NCBI GenBank assembly: GCA_944363995.1
Contig: CALVVV010000112.1
Location: 1 to 5,584, forward strand
Source of the DNA: an uncultured Bacilli bacterium
GTDB taxonomy: Bacteria; Bacillota_I; Bacilli_A; RF39; UBA660
Reading direction: 5' to 3'
DNA length: 5,584 bases
Shown here piece by piece: positions 1 through 5,584 of the stretch. The notes below the pieces were generated by a model that was not told the origin of the DNA, did no database searches, and saw nothing but the letters and a program-made list of their open reading frames with translations. Position numbers and translations under genes: made by a program. Each line of letters begins with the position of its first letter. Positions within the stretch are counted from its first letter, which is position 1.

Positions 1-1096
1 TCTTCGCGGCTGGAAGCCGGTCCAGATGGTACAGGGCGATGGAGACCAGGCCGAACACATAGACCGCGATCTGCCCCAGGAAGGAGAAACGCAGCAGCCG
101 CTCCCGCCGCCGCACTGCGCTGTCCCAGAAAGCTGCGGTGGAGGCAGGAAGGCTCACCAGAATCAGCGCATGGACAATGACCGCCGTATGCCGCAGCTCC
201 ACCAGCCCCGCCATATGGAGGGCCATGGAAAGTCCTGCGTTGAGGATCACGGCCCAGATGAGCACGGTCAGCAGCCGCCTGCAATTGGGGGTCATCTGCC
301 GGACATAGAGCAAAAAGGGCACATCCAGCAGATAGAAGGCGGCGTAGCTAAGAAAATACGACACGGCGTAATTCCCGCCGCCCATGGTGGTGATCTTGGA
401 ATCCAGGAGGATCCAGGCGCCGGACAGCAACAGAAGCAGCGAGAAAGCAAGCAGCAGGGCATAGGTCTGGCTTTTCCACCGCCGCAAAAGCGCGGCCGCA
501 GTCAGGGCGGCGATGGCCAGCAGCAGGCAGACCGAGCCGAACAGGATGACCGGCCCGTTATCCCAGAGCAGCGCATACCGGATGGCGCCGGGGGTATCCA
601 GGAGCATACTCTCTACCGTGTAGGTATCGCTGCCGTATGGACGCAGTTCCACCGTCAGCCGGTCGGCCTGGGCACAGGAAGACATGGGGATAAAGTGCCA
701 CATGCTCCCCAGGGCGTGCTCCCGGCCCTGGGCCGCCTCGTAAATCAGCGCATCGTCCGCCCAAACCCGGACAGAAGCATACCGACTCCGTATGGTCAGC
801 ACGTACCGGGAATGCAGTTTCTCCTCCTCTGTTAAATCACGACACAAAACCAGTGACTCACCCTCCACATCCAGGGTGCAGGGGAGAGAATCGATTGGCT
901 CCGACACACCGTCGCGCAGGTAAAACCAGCCGGTGTCCAGCCGGCGCGCCTCTGGACTGCCGGGCCCATCCAGCCAGGTGGCAAACTGGAGAGAGGCGGC
1001 AATGGCCAGAAGCACCACAACACCGACGGCCGCGAAAGCCCACCGATCCCGCCAGCCCGGGACGGCAGAATCCATATTGAGTTCAATGTTTCTCAC
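1..1096 (-). CDS. Multi-spanning membrane sensor protein (7TM-DISM-like), 3' end beyond the window
   Basis: Reading the minus strand from a GTG at 1096-1094 gives 365 codons without a stop up to the left edge, so the C-terminus is missing. Visible order: a short basic N-terminus; a membrane segment at about residues 19-38; an outside domain of about 140 residues, rich in beta strands (GWFYLRDG near 56-63, VRVWADDALIYE at 109-120, WHFIPM at 133-138); then six hydrophobic segments at about 180-204, 210-232, 243-264, 272-291, 303-321 and 334-356. The layout and these motifs resemble clostridial signalling proteins with a galactose-binding-like outer domain and a 7TM-DISM membrane unit, which very often end in a GGDEF diguanylate cyclase domain. 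That ending is inferred, as it would lie off the window. GTG is chosen because an in-frame TGA lies two codons upstream and a GA-rich ribosome site precedes it; the next start, ATG at 1075, has none. It follows the EAL gene by 53 bases, probably in the same transcript. It could instead end in a kinase or another output domain. Confidence 0.82.
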   Translation of the reverse strand, partial: MRNIELNMDSAVPGWRDRWAFAAVGVVVLLAIAASLQFATWLDGPGSPEARRLDTGWFYLRDGVSEPIDSLPCTLDVEGESLVLCRDLTEEEKLHSRYVLTIRSRYASVRVWADDALIYEAAQGREHALGSMWHFIPMSSCAQADRLTVELRPYGSDTYTVESMLLDTPGAIRYALLWDNGPVILFGSVCLLLAIAALTAAALLRRWKSQTYALLLAFSLLLLLSGAWILLDSKITTMGGGNYAVSYFLSYAAFYLLDVPFLLYVRQMTPNCRRLLTVLIWAVILNAGLSMALHMAGLVELRHTAVIVHALILVSLPASTAAFWDSAVRRRERLLRFSFLGQIAVYVFGLVSIALYHLDRLPAAK

Positions 1097-1104
1097 GGGT
1101 CATC

Positions 1105-1113
1105 GCCCCCTTT
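1105..1113 (-). promoter_or_regulatory. Ribosome binding site for the GTG start at 1096
   Basis: On the minus strand AAAGGGGGC lies 8 bases before the GTG at 1096. The in-frame ATG at 1075 is about 30 bases away from it with no purine-rich site of its own, so this site decides the start. An ATG at 1103 lies only one base after the site and would open a six-codon reading frame (MTREKH) that overlaps the start; it is probably incidental. Confidence 0.55.
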
Positions 1114-1149
1114 CTCCGTATCATCTCATTCGAAAGGCCGAAAATCGCA

Positions 1150-2964
1150 TCAGAGCCGGCCTCCCAGCAGTTTTTCTTCCGCTTCCCAGGCGGGAATGGG
1201 GTAATAGAACCGGAAGCCCTGAATGGCGTCGCAGCGCAACTCCTGGAGGATGCCCAGCTGCTCGTCATTTTCCACGCCCTCGGCCAGGGTGGTCAGCCCA
1301 AGTTCATGGCCGATCTGCACCATGACCCGCATGATCGCCCGGCCTTTCGGCGTATTGACATGGTCCACCAGTTCCTTGTCCAGCTTGATCCCATCCACCG
1401 GGTACTCCTGGAGATCGTAAAAGGACGTAAAACCGGCGCCGAAGTCGTCCAGCACCACCTGCACGCCCAGTTCCCCCTTGACCCGCCGGGTGTTCTGCAG
1501 CACCTGCCCAGCGTCACGGGCCTGCACGCTCTCGGTCAGCTCGAAAATCAGCAGTTCCCGGGAAAATGCGTACCGCCGGATGATCTCACCGCAGCGATCC
1601 ACAAAATCCGGTGCGCCAAAGCTCTTGCGGGAGAAATTGCAGGAAATGAAGAAATCCTGGACCCCGCGCTTCTCCATACGGTCCAAAAACGCACAGGCTT
1701 TCTCCAAAATATAATAGTCCATGCAGTCGATCATATTTTCCCGCTCCATTAGGGGAATAAAATATCCCGGGGTCAGAAATCCCCGTTTTGGGTGCTGCCA
1801 GCGGGCCAGCGCCTCGCCGCCCACGATCTCATAGGTTCGGGCATTGACGTAGAATTGGATATAGAGTTGGAACTCCTCCCGCTCAAAGGCTAACGCGATC
1901 TCACCCTGCAGCTGCCGCTCCTGGTCGATCTTTTGGAGGATGTCCTGGGAACAAAGCACATAGTCTGTCTCCTCCCGGCAGGCCATCTGGGCGCTCTGCA
2001 GGGTTTTGATCAGGATCTCGTCCAGATCACGGTCGTCGCTCTGGAGGGGATACACGCCGCAGTTGACCTCGCAGCTGTAAGGCTTCCCGTACAGTCGGGA
2101 GAACTCCCGGATCCGCGCCAGGGCCGTAGGCAGCCACTGCTGTACGGCGTCCGCCGGCGCCGCTTTCAGCAGCACAAAACCTACGCCGGCCACACGGGCC
2201 AGAAGATCCCGCTGATCCGCGTATTCATTGAGGATCGCCGCGGTGTGCCGCAGAAACTGCACGGTGTCCCCGTGCCCGCAAAGCCGATCCATTTTGTCCG
2301 TATCGGTGTAGAAGCAGACGGCGGTATACAGGATCCGGGTGCGATCCGTCACCAGCAGGGGGTAATTATGGGTCAGAAAGGCTTCGTTGCCGATTCCGGT
2401 GACCTCGTCGGTTTCCTTGCTCTGCTCATCCCGCCTCAGACGCCTCCGATACCGGCAGATCACTGCGGCCAGCACCGCCAGCAGGACGAGGATCGCCACC
2501 GCCAGGCCGATAAGTCCATTCCGCATCAGGTCGGACCGCGCATCCCGGACATCCTCTCTCACCTGCAGCAACAATCCGGTCCGCTCCTCCTGGGAGACCT
2601 GTGCGAAAAACTGGCGCAGTTCCGCTTGGAAGGATTCCGGCGCCAGGTCCGTGAACAGCAGCTGGTAAATTACGCTCTCCCCGTCCTCCAGCGCCTCCAC
2701 CACCGTAATGCCGTCCGTGTTAGAATGTGGGAAACTCTCTCCGGGCGCACAGCCGGATATCAGATCCACCTGCCGGTTCTCCGCCAGGTGGCTCCGCCGG
2801 TCGCTGACACCGGGCTGGAGATACCGCACCTGGTACCGGCTCTGCTCGGAAAACCGGGCCAGCAGTTCCGGGATCACGCCCTCGTAGGACTCTGCGCCGG
2901 CGTCGTAGTATTCCAGCGGGTACAGATCCGGATTTCCCGCTACAAAAATGACGACATCTTCCAT
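1150..2964 (-). CDS. Membrane cyclic-di-GMP phosphodiesterase: partial substrate-binding-like domain, degenerate GGDEF, intact EAL
   Basis: A 604-residue protein, probably hydrolysing cyclic di-GMP to pGpG at the inner face of the membrane. Residues 1-140 begin like a family 3 solute-binding domain (YPLEYYD at 15-21, YEGVIPELL at 27-35, QVDLISG at 65-71) but are much shorter than the usual 220 or so, and no signal peptide precedes them. One membrane segment at about 149-170 is followed by RYRRRLRR, which places the C-terminal part in the cytoplasm. A GGDEF-like domain (DEVTGIGN at 186-193) has AGVGF at 259-263 in place of GGDEF, so it should not make cyclic di-GMP. The EAL domain, about 350-600, keeps the expected residues: EAL 384-386, N443, E475 in ELTES, D506-D507 in DDFGAGF, K527 in IKLD, E562 in AEGVE and Q582 in QGF. 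Activity is therefore likely, though some such proteins act only as receptors. The start is fixed by an SD site and by an in-frame TGA 12 codons upstream. It follows the coiled-coil gene by 13 bases. Confidence 0.93.
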   Translation of the reverse strand: MEDVVIFVAGNPDLYPLEYYDAGAESYEGVIPELLARFSEQSRYQVRYLQPGVSDRRSHLAENRQVDLISGCAPGESFPHSNTDGITVVEALEDGESVIYQLLFTDLAPESFQAELRQFFAQVSQEERTGLLLQVREDVRDARSDLMRNGLIGLAVAILVLLAVLAAVICRYRRRLRRDEQSKETDEVTGIGNEAFLTHNYPLLVTDRTRILYTAVCFYTDTDKMDRLCGHGDTVQFLRHTAAILNEYADQRDLLARVAGVGFVLLKAAPADAVQQWLPTALARIREFSRLYGKPYSCEVNCGVYPLQSDDRDLDEILIKTLQSAQMACREETDYVLCSQDILQKIDQERQLQGEIALAFEREEFQLYIQFYVNARTYEIVGGEALARWQHPKRGFLTPGYFIPLMERENMIDCMDYYILEKACAFLDRMEKRGVQDFFISCNFSRKSFGAPDFVDRCGEIIRRYAFSRELLIFELTESVQARDAGQVLQNTRRVKGELGVQVVLDDFGAGFTSFYDLQEYPVDGIKLDKELVDHVNTPKGRAIMRVMVQIGHELGLTTLAEGVENDEQLGILQELRCDAIQGFRFYYPIPAWEAEEKLLGGRL

Positions 2965-2972
2965 GGAATGGT

Positions 2973-2979
2973 CTCCCTT
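2973..2979 (-). promoter_or_regulatory. Ribosome binding site for the EAL-domain gene
   Basis: AAGGGAG on the minus strand lies 8 bases before the ATG at 2964 and overlaps the TAA stop of the preceding gene. It supports this ATG as the true start, which leaves the protein without a signal peptide although it opens with a domain that is normally outside the cell. Confidence 0.65.
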
Positions 2980-3496
2980 ATTCCTCAGTTCCTGTCTTTT
3001 TCAGAAAGAGTGACAGGTTCAGTTCCGGCTCCGGCGCCTGTTCCACCGCGGCCGCTACCTGCTCCTCCATTGTCTGGGTACGCTCCTCCATCTCACGCAG
3101 CAGCGTAAGGATGGCGCTGTGCAGCTGACCAAGCTGCCGGGCATAGTCCTCCAACTGGGCTCTCTGCCTCTGGGCTTCCTCCTGCAGCTGGCCCCGCAGC
3201 TGCTGCTCCTGGGAGATGGACTCCGCTCGCAGTTTCTGGGCATAGGCCTGGGCGTCCAGCAGCGTGTCAGAGATCATATCCTGGTCCTTGCGGCTTGACA
3301 GGTGCTCCGCCCGCACTGTGCGCAGTTCCGTCTCCAGTTCCGCGATCTTGATCTGGGCGTCCTGCATAGCCTTGGTGTGCTGCGCATCCTTCTCCATCAG
3401 TTTGGAGGAAAAGTTCTCCTCCATGGAGGCGATGAGCTGATAGACGCTCTCCTTTCGGTATCCGAAAAAGCCCGTCTGTAGTTCTTCCATCCGCAT
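2978..3496 (-). CDS. Coiled-coil protein with DivIVA-like N-terminus, function unknown
   Basis: A 172-residue hydrophilic protein with no signal peptide or membrane segment. Its N-terminus, GFFGYRKESVYQLIASMEE (9-27), has the pattern of a DivIVA/GpsB head, in which a GY pair is followed by a charged turn and a helix beginning with V. Residues from about 20 to 150 are a nearly unbroken helix rich in Glu, Gln, Leu and Arg, expected to form a long coiled coil. The tail (about 150-172) is acidic and proline-containing, then basic. DivIVA-type proteins bind curved membranes and gather division or wall-synthesis partners; whether this one does so is inference from a short motif. It sits between the glycosyltransferase (38-base gap) and the EAL gene (13-base gap), so it may organise or regulate the synthase complex. 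A second ATG at 3490 is possible, but the site at 3505-3513 suits the ATG at 3496 better. It could simply be an unrelated coiled-coil protein. Confidence 0.85.
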   Translation of the reverse strand: MRMEELQTGFFGYRKESVYQLIASMEENFSSKLMEKDAQHTKAMQDAQIKIAELETELRTVRAEHLSSRKDQDMISDTLLDAQAYAQKLRAESISQEQQLRGQLQEEAQRQRAQLEDYARQLGQLHSAILTLLREMEERTQTMEEQVAAAVEQAPEPELNLSLFLKKTGTEE

Positions 3497-3504
3497 GGGG
3501 TCAT

Positions 3505-3513
3505 CCCGCCTTT
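3505..3513 (-). promoter_or_regulatory. Ribosome binding site for the coiled-coil gene
   Basis: AAAGGCGGG on the minus strand lies 8 bases before the ATG at 3496 and favours it over the ATG two codons later. The surrounding bases closely match the leader of the membrane sensor gene at 1097-1114. Confidence 0.5.
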
Positions 3514-3534
3514 CCTGCGTCTTTCAAAATTATA

Positions 3535-4944
3535 TTATTTGAAGCTGATCTTCTTTCGCTCAATTTTCTGCCACTGGGTCTGCCGCTTGCGGTATCCAAT
3601 GAGCGCCGTCATGCGCACCCACGCAAGGACGAACCGCAGGCAGGACACCTCTACGGCGCACAGCCCCACCGCCTTCAGCACATCTCCCACCGACAAGGTC
3701 AGGTCGTTGGTGTGCATCCGGGCGAAAAATGCCGTCAGGGACAAAATCGCGGTGTATACAATATAGATGCCCAGGTAGAGCAGCATGAACGGCACATTGA
3801 GGAAGTCCAGAATGGAGGCCAGCACCATGGTCAGCACGCCGAACACCTCGATATACGGGGAGAGCAGCTCGTAGAGCAGAAAATACAGGTAGGAGACGAA
3901 GCTCACCATCCCGTATTTGGGGTTGGCCAGGATCTTCCGGTGCAGCGTCATGCTCTGGAACAGCCCGATGTGCCAGCGGCGGCGCTGGCCCCGCAGATCC
4001 CGCAGGCGCTCCGGCACCTGGGTCCAGCAGATGGCGTCGGTGGCGTAGCGGATGCGGTAGGGCCGCCCGTTCTCCCGGCAAAAGACGTGCAGCCGGACCA
4101 CCAGCTCCATGTCCTCCCCCACGGTGTTGAGTGCGTAACCCCCCGCCTCGATGACCACGCTCTTTTTGAACAGGCCGAAGGCGCCGGAGATGATGATGCT
4201 GCCGTTGAATTTATCCAGCATGATCCGGGCGGCCAGGAAGGAGCGGTCGTACTCCAGCACCTGCATACAGGCCAGGAGGTTACCCGGCATCCGGTAGCGG
4301 GCCACGCGCCCGTTCTCGATCTCCGCACCGTTGCAGGGCCGCACCGCGCCGCCCACCGCTACCACATTGTCCTCCTCCAGCACAGGCCGGACGATCTTTT
4401 CCAGGGAGTCGTGCTGTAAGATGGAGTCCGCGTCCATGCAGAGGAAATAGGGATAGCGGGAGGCGTTGATGCCCATGTTCAGGGCGTCCGCCTTGCCTCC
4501 GTTTTTCTTGCGCACCAGGGTGATGGGCACCTTCCACTCGCGGCTCTCATAGACCGCCTCTACCGGCTGGCAGGGCACCCGCCGGTGGATCGGACGGTTG
4601 ATGTTCTCCATGCGAAACGCGTCTCGCACCACCTGGGTGGTTTCGTCGGTGGAGCCGTCGTCCACCACGATGATCTCATACAGGCGGTAGTCCAGAGCCA
4701 GCAGGGAGCGGATGGTGGCCTCGATGGTCACCGCCTCGTTGTGGGCGGGGACCAGGATGGACACCGGCACATAGTAGTCGTTGGCCAGTTCGTTCTTCAA
4801 TGCGTTGCGCCGCTTGGCGCCATAGAGAGTGGAGGAGCCTACGGTGACGGACAGGAAGAGGAAACTGGCGTAGCCCACCATATACAGGACGAAAAATGCG
4901 CCCACAACATTGAAAAAATACTGAAACAGATCTCTTACGCCCAT
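3535..4944 (-). CDS. Membrane family 2 glycosyltransferase, probable processive polysaccharide synthase
   Basis: A 469-residue protein that probably transfers sugars from a nucleotide-sugar donor to a growing chain at the inner membrane and may pass the chain through its own membrane segments, as cellulose, hyaluronan and poly-GlcNAc synthases do. Residues 10-33 form a membrane segment. The GT-A domain follows from about 59: ILVPAHNE at 63-70, VDDGS at 94-98, KNGGKADALNMG at 147-158, DAD at 171-173, GED at 276-278 (the likely catalytic base region) and QRRRW at 320-324, the QxxRW mark of processive enzymes. Further membrane segments lie at about 346-377, 382-406 and 424-446, before a very basic tail (451-469). 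The length is slightly above that of PgaC-type synthases, and no PilZ domain is attached. The sugar cannot be told from sequence alone. The start overlaps the end of the HEAT gene by 10 bases, which suggests coupled translation and a shared job. Family and fold are secure; the product is not. Confidence 0.95.
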   Translation of the reverse strand: MGVRDLFQYFFNVVGAFFVLYMVGYASFLFLSVTVGSSTLYGAKRRNALKNELANDYYVPVSILVPAHNEAVTIEATIRSLLALDYRLYEIIVVDDGSTDETTQVVRDAFRMENINRPIHRRVPCQPVEAVYESREWKVPITLVRKKNGGKADALNMGINASRYPYFLCMDADSILQHDSLEKIVRPVLEEDNVVAVGGAVRPCNGAEIENGRVARYRMPGNLLACMQVLEYDRSFLAARIMLDKFNGSIIISGAFGLFKKSVVIEAGGYALNTVGEDMELVVRLHVFCRENGRPYRIRYATDAICWTQVPERLRDLRGQRRRWHIGLFQSMTLHRKILANPKYGMVSFVSYLYFLLYELLSPYIEVFGVLTMVLASILDFLNVPFMLLYLGIYIVYTAILSLTAFFARMHTNDLTLSVGDVLKAVGLCAVEVSCLRFVLAWVRMTALIGYRKRQTQWQKIERKKISFK

Positions 4945-5584
4945 GCCGCCTCTTTCTCCTCGCTCTCCGCCATTTCCTCCGCCTCCTCCGCGGCCTGGGC
5001 CGTCCGCACCGCCTGCTCCAGACGCCGGCTCTCCAGCAGGTACATGACCATCTCCCGGGCGTACCGGTCCCGGCCGCCCACCAGTTCGATGAGGTCACTG
5101 TAGCTGAGGCCGTGTGCCTCCAAACTCACCGCCGCGTTATAGCGGACATACCAGTTGCCGCTGTGCATGGCCTCCATCAGCGCATTCACCACATCCTGCC
5201 CCGGATAGGCGGCCAGGGCCGTGGCGCTGATGGCGGCATATTCCCAGCGCTCCGGGTCGCCGGCACCCAGGAATTCCAGCAGAGGGGCCCGGGCCGGCGG
5301 ATAGGGATAGCGGCCAAAGTACCGGATGGCAGAATAGCGCAGTTCCCGGTCCCGCCGGCTGTCCGTCATGACGGCGAACATCTCCTCCTGGTAGTCCCCG
5401 GTTTTGAACCGTATGTAGTCCAGAATTGCCCGCTGGGTCCGGACGGAAAACCGATCCAGCTGTTCCCAGAACATATGGATCAGCTGATCGCTGTCCCCCT
5501 CGTAGACCAATAGGCACTCGGTGAGTATCTTCTCGTGGAGGAAGCTGGCGCTGTGGTCCTGGATGGTTACCGCCTGGAGGATGC
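4935..5584 (-). CDS. HEAT-repeat protein, 5' end beyond the window
   Basis: The frame is open to the right edge, so the N-terminus is missing; 215 residues are visible. At least four helix pairs with HEAT character can be made out, at about residues 46-73, 80-105 (RELRYSAIRYFGRYP), 112-141 (WEYAAISATALAAYPG) and 144-169 (WYVRYNAAVSLEAHG). The paired small and aromatic residues and the Asp/Arg turns fit a solenoid that binds other proteins. The last 18 residues are an acidic Glu/Ala tail that ends in AAWA. A TTG at 5510 could be read as a start, but the frame continues upstream with HEAT-like helical sequence (TIQDHSASFLHEKILTECL), so an internal TTG codon is more likely. No enzyme motif is seen. 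Its overlap with the glycosyltransferase gene suggests a scaffold or regulatory subunit of that enzyme. The missing part may carry a membrane anchor, which cannot be judged here. Confidence 0.88.
   Translation of the reverse strand, partial: ILQAVTIQDHSASFLHEKILTECLLVYEGDSDQLIHMFWEQLDRFSVRTQRAILDYIRFKTGDYQEEMFAVMTDSRRDRELRYSAIRYFGRYPYPPARAPLLEFLGAGDPERWEYAAISATALAAYPGQDVVNALMEAMHSGNWYVRYNAAVSLEAHGLSYSDLIELVGGRDRYAREMVMYLLESRRLEQAVRTAQAAEEAEEMAESEEKEAAWA

Noticed and set aside
26..835. A 269-codon open frame on the plus strand.
   Set aside because: It is antisense to the membrane sensor, and its translation is low in complexity (Gly, Gln, His, Pro) with no recognisable fold, whereas the minus strand gives clear membrane segments and a beta-rich domain.
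832..1086. Short minus-strand frames at 832-1086, 858-1043 and 558-764.
   Set aside because: They are out of frame with the long sensor frame that covers the same bases and show only Trp/Cys/Pro-rich sequence without a ribosome site.
1097..1149. The 53-base gap after the EAL gene as a terminator or promoter.
   Set aside because: No GC-rich hairpin followed by a T run and no paired -35/-10 boxes could be found; it holds only the ribosome site of the next gene.
1933..3108. A 391-codon open frame on the plus strand.
   Set aside because: It lies antisense to the EAL and coiled-coil genes. Its translation is rich in Gln, His, Pro and Arg with no domain, as is usual for the mirror frame of a GC-rich gene.
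3529..3534. A perfect TATAAT on the minus strand just after the glycosyltransferase stop, which could be an internal promoter for the coiled-coil gene.
   Set aside because: No -35 box is seen at 16-18 bases (the best, TTGAGC at 3563-3558, is 23 bases away) and there is no extended -10 TG. The spot is simply the one AT-rich patch in the region. Mapping of transcript starts would settle it.
3712..4419. A 235-codon open frame on the plus strand.
   Set aside because: It is the mirror of the glycosyltransferase gene, which carries all the family motifs; the plus-strand product has none.
4948..5000. The purine/pyrimidine-skewed stretch near the HEAT gene end as a repeat element.
   Set aside because: It is explained by the Glu/Ala-rich tail of the HEAT protein; the GAG/GCG codons give the skew and there is no regular repeat unit.
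5508..5510. TTG as the start of the HEAT-repeat gene.
   Set aside because: The frame stays open upstream to the edge of the window with helix-like sequence of the same character, so the gene is better read as cut by the window end.

Overview
This window is almost entirely coding on the minus strand. It reads from right to left as one compact five-gene cluster with gaps of 13 to 53 bases and one 10-base overlap. The GC-rich codon use, the SD-type ribosome sites and the protein families (a Gal-binding-like/multi-TM sensor, a substrate-binding-domain/GGDEF/EAL protein, a DivIVA-like coiled-coil protein) suggest a GC-rich Clostridia member, most like gut Oscillospiraceae. That assignment is inference from style, with no marker gene to support it.

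Layout in the order of transcription: (1) 5584-4935, a HEAT-repeat protein whose start lies beyond the right edge. (2) 4944-3535, a membrane family 2 glycosyltransferase with all the motifs of a processive polysaccharide synthase, overlapping the HEAT gene by 10 bases. (3) 3496-2978, a 172-residue coiled-coil protein with a DivIVA-like N-terminus. (4) 2964-1150, a membrane protein with a shortened substrate-binding-like N-terminus, a degenerate GGDEF domain and an EAL domain with intact catalytic residues, so probably a cyclic-di-GMP phosphodiesterase. (5) 1096-1, a multi-spanning membrane sensor that runs off the left edge. Gene 5 has no stop codon within the window and starts with GTG, so it is easily missed; its family usually ends in a GGDEF domain, which would lie outside.

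Working model (inference): the glycosyltransferase makes and exports a surface polysaccharide. The HEAT protein acts as a scaffold for it, and genes 4 and 5 break down, and perhaps make, cyclic di-GMP near the synthase. The coiled-coil protein may place the complex in the cell. No PilZ domain, BcsB-like subunit or other recognised cyclic-di-GMP receptor is seen in the window, so the link between signal and synthase is not shown here.

No RNA gene, mobile element, CRISPR array, convincing promoter or terminator was found, and no stretch longer than 53 bases lacks a gene.
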